NCBI RefSeq assembly: GCF_027579695.1
Contig: NC_083582.1
Span: 36,093,964 to 36,157,963 of the forward strand
Reading direction: 5' to 3'
Origin: Neoarius graeffei
Taxonomy: Eukaryota; Chordata; Actinopteri; Siluriformes; Ariidae
DNA: 64,000 nt
Shown: piece after piece, positions 31,561 to 43,500 of the stretch
Layout of the letters: every line of letters starts with the position of its first letter
Position numbering within the stretch: the first letter of the stretch is position 1
Made by a program: the position numbers and the translations under genes
Notes under the pieces: generated by a model
The model's database searches: none
What the model saw: the letters and a program-made list of their open reading frames with translations, nothing else
Told to the model about the DNA's origin: nothing

Positions 31561-32324
31561 TGGACAAAACCCCTTGTTTTCTGGGAATGTGACCAAAAGA
31601 ATACAGTTGTAAGTACAGGCTGCTGAAACGAGGTTCCTCTGCACGGCTGCTGAGTATACTCCCCCTTCATGTGGTTAGGAGCTCAACAATCTGTGAGAGC
31701 ATCATAGTAGAACCACTGCTCCACATGAGGTAGTTTGGGAACCTTAAAGATGGAGTCTGGTTGGCTTCTGCTAGAGCTATAGACACATCCCACTGGATGG
31801 AGACCCTGAGGTAGACCCAGTACCCGCTGGAAAGATTTATATCTCACAGTTAGCTTGGGAACATCTGGAGATTGCCCAGGAAAATCTAGAACCTGTGGCT
31901 GAGGACAGAGGAGTTGGGGATGGCATGCTCAGCTTGTTGCTACTGAAGGCTACCAGGAAACGTGTTAAATGAATGAATGTTTCAGAGTGTAAGATACAAA
32001 AATTCTATCTGCTTTTAGGGGTAAAGGTCACTTTATTGCATAAGATGCTTAATCGGCTTCACAGAATGTTTGTGCAGGTTTTAAGTTGGCACTTCATGCC
32101 CCAGTGCTGGTTCACAGAACTGGTTAAGATTTCAGAACCAACCTGTATATCCACTGGTGTAAAAGCCACATTCTTACATAATTAGATACAGACACTTGCT
32201 AATGAATGTCATAAATATACAAATAATCATTGAGTATTTGTTTTTAGAAATTGTACTTCTGACTGTGAGAAAATATTTGGCCCACCAAATTTGAAAAGCA
32301 TTTATACACATTATAAAAATTTTC

Positions 32325-32790
32325 TTGGCAGTGTCTTTGATTTTCAAGACCATAGTAAGATCAGCTCTGCTTTCTGGTTTCGAGACAGTGGCACTGACAA
32401 AAAGACAGGAGGCTGAACTGGAGGTAGCAGAGATGATGTTGAGATTTTCATTGGGAGTGACAAAGTTGGACAGGATTAGAAATGAGAATATTAGAGGGGC
32501 AGGACATGCAGGACGGCTTGGAGACAAAGTGAGAGAGGCGAGATTGAGATGGTTTGGATGCGTACAGAGGAGAGATCCAGGGTAGATTGGGAAAAGAATG
32601 CTGGAGATGGAGTTGCCAGGTAGAAGGAAAAGAGGAAGACCAAAGATGAGATTTATGGATGTGATGTGGTGAAGGAGGACATGAGGACGGTTGGTGCTGC
32701 AGCAAAATATACGGAGGACAGGAAGAGATGGAGGGACATTATCCACTGTGGTGACCCCTAACGGGAACAGCCGAAAGAAAAAGAAGATAG
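32325..32790 (+). pseudogene. Non-LTR retrotransposon 3' end (RTE-like)
   Basis: Reads TIVRSALLSGFETVALTKRQ, then EAELEVAEMMLRFSLGVTKL, LRWFGCVQRRDPG, a stop, then PGRRKRGRPKMRFMDV, a stop, and KRWRDIIHCGDP with a GAAAGAAAAAGAAGATAGAT end. This is the C-terminal domain of an RTE-type LINE ORF followed by almost no 3' UTR. It is 5'-truncated, with two stops and one likely frameshift. Confidence 0.7.
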
Positions 32791-33494
32791 ATTTTCTTAG
32801 CATTGGCAGTGCAGCTCCCATTACGTTTGTTGTAACTGCAATAAAATGATTATTTCTTCCACAGATCCATTGGTACAATATAAAATGAAATGTAAACAAT
32901 ATCCAAAACTTTCCTTTTCATATGATTTTGCTGCCCGAGAACTGGGTGGAAATACTCACATAGTTCAAGATTCAGCTTACTGGTGAAAAAGGGATGTAAG
33001 TCACCCTTGTTGGTAATGTTCTGTTGAATTTCTGGCCTGTTTATTAAGTGTTACTGTAATTCATTGCTCTATTTCCTAAGATGAAGCCTTTGCTACAGTT
33101 ATGAGAGATACATACAGTAAGTAAATTGCTGTAAGAGCTGGTGGTACATATGGGAAAAGCAGCGTTCCCCTGGGTTCTGAAAAATATTCTCCATTTTTTT
33201 CCCTTGAAAAACCAAGTCAACGAAGTTTTCTTCACTTTTTCTTATTTTTCTTCACTTAGTCTGTATTTTTTCTTAGTTACTGACATATCAAAGTGGACTT
33301 AATACAGGTTAACCCTCTGGGATCTGAGGATATTTTCTGGCACTCTAATGATTTTGGCATGCTCTGATTTTGTTGTCAATTTCAACAGATCTAAGTAGTA
33401 TTTTCAAAGTCATATGACTTTTTTTTTGTATTCAGCACAAGTTCAGCTACAATAATATCCATGTAGTATGTACGGTATGTCATGATCGTACTTA
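32791..33494. other. Intron sequence, nothing recognised
   Basis: No coding signal. T-rich runs near 33190-33260. Confidence 0.5.
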
Positions 33495-33935
33495 AAAAAA
33501 ATAACAGATAAATGAAGATATTGTAAAAAGCAGTTTTAGAACTGTGTTGGAATATGTGAAAAAACATGACCTTACCCATTGTGACAAACCGTTTTGGTCA
33601 CTTGAGGTGATTCTGTTCAGTCTTTGGAATGTATCAAGCACAAAAACTTAAATCTGCTCCATTGATTTGGACAATTAACTGGCCATCAAAAAATGTATGT
33701 CCTATTGTTTTGGGATAAAGGGTTGGCAGTGGGAGGGGTGTTCAATGAGAAGAGTAAAAAATTTCATTCCATTCAATGAGAAGAGTGAAAACCCCTCCCA
33801 CTGCCAACTCTTAATCCCATCAGGTCAAGTGATCAGAACGGTTCGTCACAATGGGTAAGGTCATATTTTTTTCACAAGTTCCAACACCGTTCTAAAACTG
33901 CTTTTTACAACAGCTTCATTTATCTGGTATTTGAC
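33495..33935. repeat. Foldback element, about 440 bases
   Basis: Left arm words AGATAAATGAAG, TAAAAAGCAGTTTTAGAACT and CCTTACCCATTGTGACAAAC recur inverted at 33830-33925. An inner pair, GGCAGTGGGAGGGGTGTTCA and its inverse near 33795, pairs too. About 110 bases in the left half have no partner. No ORF. Confidence 0.85.
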
Positions 33936-35879
33936 TTTATTTTGGTATTTGACTCTATTCAGTGTGTCTTGAAATTAACTCTTGTACTGTTTTACTCACT
34001 CCAGAGCCACAGCCACCTCTGCTCTCTGTTATGCAATTACTCTGTAGTTTTGCTTCCACACCAACTCCAAATTTTATTCTCTAAACTCAAAATAGAGCAA
34101 AATTAACATTTTTTGAGGAAAATACTTTTAACACTGGAAAAACTGCTGTCATTTTTCCTGTGTATGCACTACAGCTCATGCATATCAACCGATATGCTCA
34201 TAAGGAATAGAACAAATATTTACACTTACTCGAGTTGATTTTGGGCTGGATCGAGTCGAAGCTAAAAAAAAAAAAAAAACACCGCTCATCATCAGTGTTG
34301 CAGTTCTCAAGATTGAACTGAATCGCTGTCCTGAATCATGAATTGAATCGCTTTCCTGAAATTGAATCGCTGTCCTGAATCATCCGAAGCACATAAAATC
34401 CGCATGCCATCTCGCAACAAGTTTTACCTCCAAATAGCCTAAACTATGGCTGACAGATTTTATCCTGTTTTACGGTGGGCGTTCCCACCACGAAAGAGAA
34501 ACCAATCGAAACCAAAAGAGTGAAAGTGATTATTATGCCGATACCATGTGAATAGTTTTTTTATGAATGTGTAAGTGCGTGCTCAGTGCTCCGACTCCAG
34601 TGTGACTGAGTAAGGTGACAAGTTGTGTGTTTCGTCTAACTTAGGTAATTTAAAAACTATAATATTATTTGGCAGTGGGCACATAGAAACGTGTAAAGTA
34701 TAAAGTGTCTGTTTATCATGCTTGTATTATAAAAACTCGCAAAGATATTTATCTGAGTACATGACCTAGTCATTCTGAACCTGTCGAGCTTTGCCGGCGA
34801 AGCTCTCGACCCCAGAGGGTTTATACCAACCAAACTGGCACAATTCAACTATTTGTACAGATACAGCTCAGCCTCTCCATTCCATATAAAATTTGGGCTT
34901 CACTCCAGCCTTGAATAAGAGAGATTTGGTTTTGGGCACCCTGTGCACCATCAAGCTAAAATAAACCTCTTTAGTTTGAGCTTACTGAAGGTTATTTTAG
35001 CAGGGAATTATTCAAGAGATATTAAGACTCCCTTTAGCCTTTACTTCAACACACAATTTGATTAACAATTGAACAGACTCAAGAAGAGTCTTGGACCAAC
35101 CAACAGTGAAGGAGTCCGAATTTCCCGTCGATTCACAAACCAAACACAGAATAACAGCGCGTTTTACATCATACGTTCATCACAGGAACTCAGCATGCCA
35201 TGCCTCCCATAGCATAGCTCCCTCCAGTCGCTTGCCAGCTGACAGCACTTTCACTTTGGCTTTTTTTTATCGACCCCTGTATTACTGATGTGCTCGGGGA
35301 TGGTCAGGGCTCTGAGTGTGCCTCCCCCCGTGGCTGTTTCAGCCCTTAAATCATCGTCAGTGCTTGAAGAAGCCTGCCCCAAAAAACTTTGTCAGCTTAG
35401 ACTGCACCATTGTTTGGTTCACGCAGAGATAATTACACCACCACACCAGGCCGATTAAGACGCACTGCGATTGGTCACAAGTTCAGTGCTCATTTGGTCA
35501 TTATGTGTAGTCAATTTTTATTGGTCACAAGCATGCGCTCATAGTTTACACTCTGGCTTCCCGCCGTCTCTTCACTGCGGTTGGATTTTGGCAAACGGAG
35601 GGATTTGTGCAGGGATTTCTAGAAAAAAATGATGTGATAATGTGAAAGATGACAAATACATTTGTCACTGTGACGACTGCTAGTAATTTTCTCTTTGTCA
35701 CTGATGGATTATGTTTATCAATGGCGAGTGTGATGAGTGCCAGCGGGAACCATGGAAAAGCATGACACTGCCTATTGTTAAAGGGACTATATAAATAAAA
35801 AATCAGTAATTTTGATAATACAGAAATGCTAACATGTTTCACATGGGTGACAAATTAAAAGATAAACAGTATGAAGTGT
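33936..35879. other. Intron sequence, mostly unrecognised
   Basis: A run of about 17 A at 34264 and a small tandem repeat of GAATCGCTGTCCTGAAT words at 34320-34385. No gene signal. Confidence 0.5.
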
Positions 35880-36640
35880 GTTAGTAAAGCGCTGGGCCAC
35901 TAGAACAGCTTCAGTGCATCTTGGAACATCTTCTGCAAGTTTCTGGAAATATACCAAAGGAATGAACCACCACCTGCCAAAAGATATACCCTCAGGTGGC
36001 ATTTTGATGATGGTGGTGGAGAGCGTTGTCTAACGCATTGGTCCATAATCCCCAATAGATGCTCAATAGGTTTGAAGTCTGATGACTATGAAGGACAAAG
36101 CATATGATTTTACATACAGTATTTGCATCCTCATTAAACTATTCAGTGGCACGGTGGTGTAGTGGTTAGCGCTGTCGCCTCACAGCAAGAAGGTCCGGGT
36201 TCGAGCCCCGTGGCCGGCGAGGGCCTTTCTGTGTGGAGTTTGCATGTTCTCCCCGTGTCTGCGTGGGTTTCCTCCGGGTGCTCCGGTTTCCCCCACAGTC
36301 CAAAGACATGCAGGTTAGGTTAACTGGTGACTCTAAATTGACCGTAGGTGTGAATGTGAGTGTGAATGGTTGTCTGTGTCTATGTGTCAGCCCTGTGATG
36401 ACCTGGCGACTTGTCCAGGGTGTACCCCGCCTTTCGCCCGTAGTCAGCTGGGATAGGCTCCAGCTTGCCTGTGACCCTGTAGAACAGGATAAAGCGGCTA
36501 GAGATAATGAGATGAGATGAGATTAAACTATTCAGTAAACCATCATACCCTATGGATTGGAACATTACCATCTTAGAAGAAACCACTTCCATGGTTCCTA
36601 CCTGCATAAAGGTGATCAGTCATCAGAACTTTGTATTGAT
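35880..36640 (-). pseudogene. Decayed Tc1/IS630-type transposase fragment (split by a SINE)
   Basis: In reverse the piece reads IEHLLGIMDQCVRQ, like IEHLWD--- after the catalytic Glu, then a C-terminal part; the piece right of the SINE continues upstream. The plus-strand words GCTGGGCCACTAGAACAGCTTC and GATGGTGGTGGAGAGCGTTG match, as I recall, a fish transposon that is common in reverse. Many stops. Confidence 0.5.
36148..36521 (+). mobile_element. tRNA SINE, full length, 15-bp target duplication
   Basis: Intact head, core and GAGATAATGAGATGAGATGA tail. ATTAAACTATTCAGT flanks it exactly at 36133-36147 and 36522-36536. A young copy. Confidence 0.95.
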
Positions 36641-36827
36641 TATAGTATAGTGACACTTCATTCTAAGGGTTCTCCAACTGTAAACCATACCAGGAAAATA
36701 ATGATTCCTGTATTCTTGGGTTTCACGTGACGTCACATCCACCTCATTGGTTATTCAAAACTTTAGCTGGTGGTCTACCAAAGCTCAGTTGACAAAGCGT
36801 TTGTACGAAGAAGGTGCATTGCTCTCA

Positions 36828-37437
36828 TGAAAAACGCCTTATGCTTGCGCTGTTTTAGGTTATTTGAATCGATCAAACGTGAAACTGATAAAAGTTTCTT
36901 CAGGGTTCCTTGTGAACTAATAAAAAAGGGTGAACGAACACAGGATTTCACAAAAAGACGTCGAGAAAGGTGGCTTTTGAACCTCTCACTAAAATCGAAG
37001 GGAGTCGAGTCGAAGCATGCTCGAGTTTGCAGTGATCACTCGGTGAAAGGTTTGTATATTCCTCTCAGCTATGTCGTTTGTGGTTTCTAAGTACTTTTCT
37101 CGCTATGTGTCGTTATTTTACGTTCCTTTTTTTTAGGCATCACGAAGCGCTTAAGTCCCCAGCTGTTTCTTTGTTTACTCCTCACTCGATGGCCGCCATA
37201 TTGAAAACAACGCGTGTCTCGCTTTCTTTAACAGGGTGTCCTAGCGGTCTTTTCAACGACGACGACATAGACTGGGCTTCGACACTGAAATTAGGTCATG
37301 ATAAAGTCAGACAGCAATCAGAGGAAGATAAAGAGTGCGAAGTAAGAGCAAAATCTTTGTTTTATAAAATCTATGTTTTCAAAAAAACATACTTAGACGG
37401 GCAAAAACAATACAGGATTCATTCAGCAGCGACTTGA
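36828..37437 (+). pseudogene. THAP-domain protein remnant, two exons
   Basis: Exon 1 (to 37049) reads NALCLRCFRLFESIKRETDK, FFRVPCELI, RRERWLLNLS and SKHARVCSDHSVKG: a C2CH zinc finger of THAP type (C-x2-C ... C-x2-H) used for DNA binding. After an intron (GTTTGT to TTTAACAG), exon 2 (37235-37437) reads CPSGLFNDDDIDWASTLKLG, HDKVRQQSEEDKE and a basic end, then TGA. The same exon pair exists at 62.6-63.1 kb. The 5' end is damaged and the donor is poor (GTTTGT rather than GTAAGT). No transposase domain follows. Confidence 0.7.
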
Positions 37438-37740
37438 TAGCGAGGTCCTTTACCCAGCCACATGCGAAAAAAGTCGTAAGCCTCCATACTCTTCCACGCT
37501 TTCATGTGTTTTGCGGTGTAGGAGGACGTCTGCAACACCAGATAGTTCGAGATGTCCGGGAACTCGACTGAAGGGTAGTTTTCGAGATCGTATGACAAAT
37601 CCTTCTTTCCCAGACTGTAGGGGTCGATTCCATTGCACATAGCAATCTTCTGAATATATTTAAAGCGAGCAATGGCTTCTAGATTACAAGCATACTCACT
37701 CTGATAAGTTATCGCTAGTTGTTTGCACTACGGCAGCCAT
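37419..37740 (-). pseudogene. YqaJ/SWIM-type second ORF remnant of the ISL2EU-like element
   Basis: ATG at 37740 region gives MAAVVQTTSDNLSE, then an interruption of about 21 bases, then AIARFKYIQKIAMCNGIDPY, SYDLENYPSVEFPDISNYLV and SYTAKHMKAWKSMEAYDFF. NYLVLQTSSYT-KHMKA-KS-EAY-FF is a phrase I recall from the YqaJ-nuclease-type proteins carried by ISL2EU elements in fish. Truncated; the nuclease core is missing. Confidence 0.6.
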
Positions 37741-37817
37741 TTTGGTTTGCTTGACCACCAGCTGTTTTACCGGAAGTGAAAATGCTAAGAAAAATCTATG
37801 TGACTAAAACCCAAGAA

Positions 37818-39075
37818 TATATAACAGCCAGTGGGTTTTCTTTTAATTCATCAGCCGTATGGATATACAGCAGTACTGGCTAGAGGCCAAAGAAACCACA
37901 CCTTATAGTCTGGAAAATATGATATATAGATGTGTGGACTTGATATTTTCATATAGGGACATTCATGTTATTACAGTTTTTACAAGCCAGTAACGCTGAA
38001 AATAGAAATACACGTGTTTTTTTTTTTTTAGAGAGATAATATTTATATTCCAAGTCTCTTTCTGAGTTAATAGTTCAAACGTGCTCATTTATCATTAGGC
38101 CTTATTGACTATATAATATCTGAAACAGCCAGTACACAGTTGTTGAAGATTTAAGTTTCTATTCTCTTAGACTCTTTCAATGTGGATTTGTTTTGTGCTC
38201 TTGCCTTTTATTAAATCATGAATAACCCAATACCATATCAGAACCTGATTAGCTTGGTGATTCATATGGTGCTGTGCGAGTTTGTGCAGTTTGTAGTGAA
38301 TGTGCTTCTGAAACATCCCTGTAATTCCAAGGATATAAATACGCGCTGAGGAGCTGTCTGGCTTGGATGGGCTTGTGGGAACAGGATTTTGCCGATGTCA
38401 CCAAATGAACTGTAGGTCATGCCGGTTTATCAATTTCCTTTAGTGATTCACGGTCTTGAGTTTCCAACCTGGATCATTATCACCTTTAATCAAGCTCAGA
38501 CATGTATTATTTGTCATGTGGTATGCTGTAAGAGGATCCAAGTTGGCTTTCAATGTTCTGAATCGGATATGTTGATTAGTAGCCTTGCACTGCCAATAAG
38601 CCAATTTTGGCTTGTACCAATTCAAGCTACATGTACATGTTGAATGGATTATTTTTTAAAGCACATTCACTGTAGGTTAACCGTTTAGTGTTTGGAGGTG
38701 TTTATGTACAGTATGTTTCTACAAATACTGATATTTTGGATGGTTGATGGTTGATTTCCATGCCTGTGGAGAAGAACATGGAATTTCGTCAATATAAAAC
38801 TGTCTGGATTTACTCATGTGCACCAAACACAACTCCGATATGAGCCTTGACCTAACGCAAACCCACACATTTCCCACAAAGACATCTTGCTGCCAATGAA
38901 CAGGAAATTAGCCCGTGCATGCTACCTGCCTGAATGCCAATGACAGTGAATTTTCCACTGCTGGAAATCCATGTGGTAAAATGTGTTAAGATTACCTGCT
39001 GATTTTTGCTCATACACATCCATAAGTGAAGCCTGATGTTTTGTTCTTTCTAAAATGTCCCTTTATTCTCCACAG
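37818..39075. other. End of intron 1, nothing recognised
   Basis: No shared repeats seen. The last 60 bases form a good pyrimidine-rich acceptor region before bicc1 exon 2. Confidence 0.55.
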
Positions 39076-39122
39076 CTGCCGCTGAGGGGAGGCTGAATGG
39101 AGGCGAGGATTTCTTTCAGAAG
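39076..39122 (+). CDS. bicc1: bicc1 coding exon 2
   Basis: 47 bases giving residues 67-82: the split codon G/CT, then AAEGRLNGGEDFFQK, ending in phase 0. It matches the AAAEG-----GEDFFQK segment of vertebrate BICC1. The acceptor is TTCTCCACAG and the donor AG/GTAAGG, both strong. It is too short to appear in an ORF scan. It joins exon 1 in frame and leads to exon 3 (VMEETNTQ). Confidence is high because sequence, phase and order all fit. Confidence 0.95.
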
Positions 39123-39995
39123 GTAAGGGAAACCGCATTGCTTTGGCAGGCCCATGTCGGGGTATAAAATAGGTCAAAATCACACTGGCTATACAGTTAT
39201 GTGAAAAGCAAATGACATATGGACATGCTTAATGATGCTTATGCTTACGAATGCTGCAGGATAGTCAAATTTCTTTGATTGCCTGAAATGCCACAGATTG
39301 GTGCTGTACTGCTGATTTAATGACCTTTATATACCCTGTCCAGTTGGTGAACGGTAACTCAACCATTTTTGTTGAGGTGGACTTGAATCCTTTTGTTGCC
39401 AGAGCCAAGACAAGCACATTTGACCGGTGTCGATGCCTTTATAAGGGAAATGGTTGCAGGGTTTTAAGCAGAATACTAGCAGGACCAGGGAGGATAAACA
39501 AAGAAAGGTGAATGTGTGTGACAGGCCAGATGGCCCAGGGGTGGGAAATGCAAGCCAAGACCTGAATGAGACCACGGCAGGTGGCCCACTCCTGTAGAAG
39601 CCCTGGCTGCTTTACAGGCAGAATGGAGTAACGCCTTTAAAATAAATACACTCTCTAACTTGCCGTAGGTCTGACTCGCTGAAGAATCCCACTCTCACTG
39701 AAAGCTAAAAGGTTTGTATAAACCTGAAAGGTGTGGGAAAATAAACCCACGAGGCTGAGGGAGCCTTTTCGAGAGGATAGTGTGTTGTGGCCTGGAACTC
39801 AAACTGCTTCAGATAGTAGCATCCAGAGCTTCAGGAATGCCAGTGCTGGCTTTTCAAATAACCAGTTACCAAGATGTCAGCCAAACTGGAAGTAAAAGAT
39901 TTGACGGAATGAAAGGAGCTGTGTTTCAGAAATGACAGATCGGTACTGGGCCCCTACAAAAGATGCTTTTAAAAATATTGAATAGATTTGGGCTA

Positions 39996-40352
39996 GGGCG
40001 GCACGGTGGTGTAGTGGTTAGCGCTGTCGTCTCACAGCAAGAAGGTCCGGGTTTGAGCCCCGTGGCCGATGAGAGCCTTTCTGTGTGGAGTTTGCATGTT
40101 CTCCCCGTGCCCGCATGGGTTTCCTCCGGGTGCTCTGGTTTTCCCCACAGTCCAAAGACATGCAGGTTAGGTTAACTGGTGACTCTAAATTGACCGTGAG
40201 TGTGAATGGTTGTCTGTGTCTGTGTGTCAGCTCTGTGAACCTGGCGACTTGTCCAGGGTGTACCCCGCCTTTCGCCCGTAGTCAGCTGGGATAGGCTCCA
40301 GCTTGCCTGCGACCCTGTAGAACAGGATAAAGCGGCTAGAGATAATGAGATG
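39996..40352 (+). mobile_element. tRNA SINE, full length, 12-bp target duplication
   Basis: Starts GGGCGGCACGGTGGTGTAGT, ends in the GAGAT tail. AGATTTGGGCTA flanks it at 39984-39995 and 40353-40364. A small deletion removes the ATGAC word in the 3' part. Confidence 0.95.
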
Positions 40353-40365
40353 AGATTTGGGCTAC

Positions 40366-41102
40366 ATTAAAGACAGTAATACTTTTGTAACACGTTGCAT
40401 GCTAGAATTCTTCCGCAACAGTAATGGTATAATTTCCAGAGTAAGATTTTCAACCGTATTCATTGATGAACCATTTCAAGAAATGCACATCTTTAAAATA
40501 CTACAGTATTTAAAAAAAAACAACCCTGATATAAATGGCTGTTAGATATATACATTATTTAAAAACATACCCAGATTATTTAGATGTTTTTCATGTATTT
40601 AAAATTGAATGTGAATTTTCTAAGTACAACAATCAGTGGAATGGAAATGTAGTGAAATTGGGATGAGTGGATTAAACTTCATGCCTGAAAAATGTGTTTA
40701 TAAACAAATTTCTTTTTAAAAAGCATTGTTAAAATTTAATGCTGACCAAAATGGTAGAAATCTAGCAATACTTTTGACTTGTAGAGGAAAAAAAAATCTA
40801 TTTTCGGACTGTTGCATGATTGCAACTGATTTCGGAGCTAAAATCTTCAATTTAAAAAAAAAGTTAAAAAAAAAGAGGAAGAGAATGAAACAAAAATATA
40901 TGTAAGGCGCCACAATTAGAGTCCGCCACAATTTCTTTTTAAATTCAATTTTGCATTTTGTCATGAAAATTTGTAAAAGAAATACCAGAGACGTATTGCA
41001 CTGAGAATGACACACAATCAGGGTGATAATTTTTGTTAAATTGCAGTAATAATATCAAAATGGTTTGGATTTTCTGAAAACTAGCCTTAAATTGACTGCC
41101 AA
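40366..41102. other. Intron sequence, nothing recognised
   Basis: AT-rich with several A/T homopolymers. No coding signal. Confidence 0.5.
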
Positions 41103-41105
41103 TTA

Positions 41106-41793
41106 TGGCCCTTTTCCACTACCCTTTTTCAGCTCACTTCAGCTCACTTCAGCCCGACACGGCTCGCGTTTCGACTACCTCAGAGCAGCACGACTCAGCT
41201 CGCTTCAGCCCTACTCAGCACCCAAAACTTGCACGGTTTTGGAGTGGGGCTGAAGCGAGCCAAACCGAGCTGAGTGGGGCTAGGGGCGTGAGCAGACACT
41301 CCCCTGTGCACTGATTGGTGAGGAGGAGTGTCCTCACATGCCCACACATGCCCCGCGAGCACACTGGGATCTGTAAACACCGTAAACCCGGAAGAAGAAT
41401 AATTACGAATTACGAGAATTTCTGAAGCCTTATGCGCCTCGCCTCATCTATACGCTCTTGCCAGTATCTGTCAGCGTTGTCGGTGACAACAAGCCACAGC
41501 ACCAAGACCAGCAACACTAACGACTCCATGTCCTCCATGTTTATTGTTTACTATCCGGGTCGTGAGACTACCGCTTAAAGGGTCACTGATGTCACTGTTT
41601 GCGCCGCCTAACGACATCACGTGACGTCCACCCACTTTCGCTAACTCCACCCAATGTGTCCACCCACTTCCAACCAGCACGGTTCAGCTGTAGTCAAAAT
41701 GCAACTCCAACAGCCCCACTCAGCTCGACTCAGCCCAACTCAGCACCGCACGGCTCAGCCCAACTCAGCTGCGTTGGTAGTGGAAAAGCGGCA
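41106..41793 (-). mobile_element. Harbinger-like MITE family H, copy 2
   Basis: Near-identical to copy 1 over 680 bases. Ends TGGCCCTTTTCCACTACC and GGTAGTGGAAAAGCGGCA; flanks TTA and TAA. It includes a CGTAAACACCGTAAACC micro-duplication not seen in copy 1. Confidence 0.85.
41410..41538 (-). pseudogene. Conserved 42-aa ORF in family H copy 2
   Basis: Same as in copy 1 with one change (NADRYWQERIDEARR instead of NANRYW). Start context and stop are kept. See copy 3 for the third instance. Confidence 0.55.
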
Positions 41794-42359
41794 TAAGTGT
41801 ATTCCTGAAAGGGTTGTCCAGGATGGACTGCTTTTTACCGCATTTTGCAAGGGTTGAAATTCCACCTTTTACCCACGCATAGCGTAACAATCTCCAACTT
41901 GATATTAAATCGCACTCAAAGGAATCTCTCAAAATCCAGGAATTTATCTCCTCATTTCAAAATCCTGCCATCTATTTTTCAATTCACACCTTGCTAGGTG
42001 AACCATTCCCGCTGTGATTGGCGTTCGTTCCATCTGAGCAATCTGCCAATCACAGGTCTGCTCCTTTTGGAGAACGATACAGGACTCGGAGATGTTTTCA
42101 GTCACAACAGTGAGTTCCTGTCTATCACAGTCTCAGCTTTGGGGTTGAGCACAATAGTAGGATTCAGTCTCCATGGATGTTTACACTCACCCTGAGAGCT
42201 GAGATCAGCTCTCCAACAGAGACTAAACCTCAAGAACCCTGACCATTCTTTCTCCAACACTAAGATTCTTCTTTACTATGTGAGGATTTTCAGTGACGTG
42301 AAGGCAGTTGGCACTAGCAGACTACTGCAAAGTGATGGATGGTTTTATGAGCTTTTATT

Positions 42360-42540
42360 ATGGCTGAGGTGCCCTTGAACAAGGTACTGAACCCCTGACT
42401 GCTCCCCGGGCGCTCTGGGCTGCCCACTGCTCTGGGTGTGTGTGCGTGTGTTCACTGCTTCAGATGGGTTAAATGCAGAGGATGAATTTCACTGTGCTTG
42501 AAGTGTGCATGTGACGAATAAAGGTTTTCTTCTTTTCCCC
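42360..42540 (+). repeat. Dispersed repeat ending in AATAAAGG-TTTCTTCTT
   Basis: CCTTGAACAAGGTACTGAAC, GCCCACTGCTCTGGGTGTGT, GGGTTAAATGCAGAGGATGA and GTGACGAATAAAGG are common fish interspersed-repeat phrases, with a simple CTT tail. The class (SINE or LINE tail) is not certain. Confidence 0.5.
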
Positions 42541-43486
42541 TGGAGCCCACTAGGACAAAGGTAGACGATAGTGTTAGGAGAATTAAAGATGATTGAGCTT
42601 CAAGCGGATCTCCTGTCAGGATTTGCGAGTGTTTGCTTAAGCGTTAGTTCAGCTATTTCATCTTATATTTAATGCATTTATCAAAATTAAGATAACATCT
42701 TCTTCTCCCCCGCCCCCCCCCCAACCAAATTAATGGTAATGATTATCATACCTGTTTCTAAAAGTGATTTCTTGAGTACTCGACATTCCACAGCCAATTG
42801 CAGCAAAACGTTTTCACCAGCACAACAAGCTTTTATGGAATCGGACCATCACAAGTTTTCAAAGTGAGTTACCTTCTCTCCTTGCGCCCTGTCCAGGACT
42901 GAGACTTAAACCAGACGTTCAAGATCTCACATCCAGATAATCTTATCAAAGGGACTTTCAGTACATCTGCACTTCCTGCCAAGAAACCAATACACTTTTC
43001 TGATTCTCACTATTGCCTGGTTCAATCCTTCTTTATCCCAAGACAGGACGAACTTGTGTGGCAGCAGCAGTGCTTCAGCATTCCTCTTCTCCTTAGTCCT
43101 TCCAAAACCCACAATTGTTTATCAAGTGAAGACGGATTGTAAACAGAAAATTATTTGTAGTGGGACTAGTTGAGGAGCTGGTGGTAACAAGAAGCAGGTG
43201 TGTGAGTACTGGGACATAACAGATCGATTTGCACATTTCTTTGGACTGGATGTGAACGCATGTCCGTAAACATTGCAGTACATGCGAACCACCAGTTAAC
43301 ATGAGTTCTCAATCAGCTGTGGATGGTAACGTGAACCTGACAGAAAGCCTCAGTGCAATGCTTAGATGTTCTGCCTCAGAGTAGACTGTGGTTAGTAAAT
43401 GTTAAATTTCATTCTGATTGCTACTTTCTATTACAATAACAACCAGCTGTGCACTTAAATGCTGAAATTGTAGAAATAATAGAATA
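42541..43486. other. Intron sequence, nothing recognised
   Basis: A short C run at about 42710-42723. No coding signal. Confidence 0.5.
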
Positions 43487-43500
43487 TAGTGCCTTGCATC

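Larger units (their letters stand above)
36713..37817 (+). mobile_element. ISL2EU-like element with THAP and YqaJ-type gene remnants, copy 1
   Basis: Ends TCTTGGGTTTCACG and AAACCCAAGA, with AT next to each end as in ISL2EU-type elements. It carries the start of a THAP-domain gene on the plus strand and the start of a second gene on the minus strand, facing each other. The catalytic middle is deleted. Classification is from gene content and duplication. Confidence 0.7.
4130..39075 (+). other. bicc1: bicc1 intron 1 (about 34.9 kb)
   Basis: Donor GTAAAA, acceptor with a pyrimidine-rich run and CACAG. It is mostly transposon-derived; individual elements are listed separately. I see no other host exon in it. 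All long open frames inside fall within mobile elements or are low-complexity or antisense artefacts. Confidence 0.85.

Noticed and set aside
32174..32899. 241-aa open frame on the minus strand
   Set aside because: It is antisense to the RTE-like LINE fragment on the plus strand, whose conserved protein blocks explain the DNA. The antisense protein has no family resemblance.
36233..36520. Recurrent frame with LTGDSKLTV...LCVSPVMTWRLVQG, seen at several places
   Set aside because: This is the tRNA SINE translated by chance. It appears in every near full-length copy, and SINEs do not code for protein.
36770..37090. THAP frame as a host gene
   Set aside because: The flanking TCTTGGGTTT inverted ends, the facing second ORF and a second copy at 62 kb place it inside a transposon. 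No downstream host exons were found.
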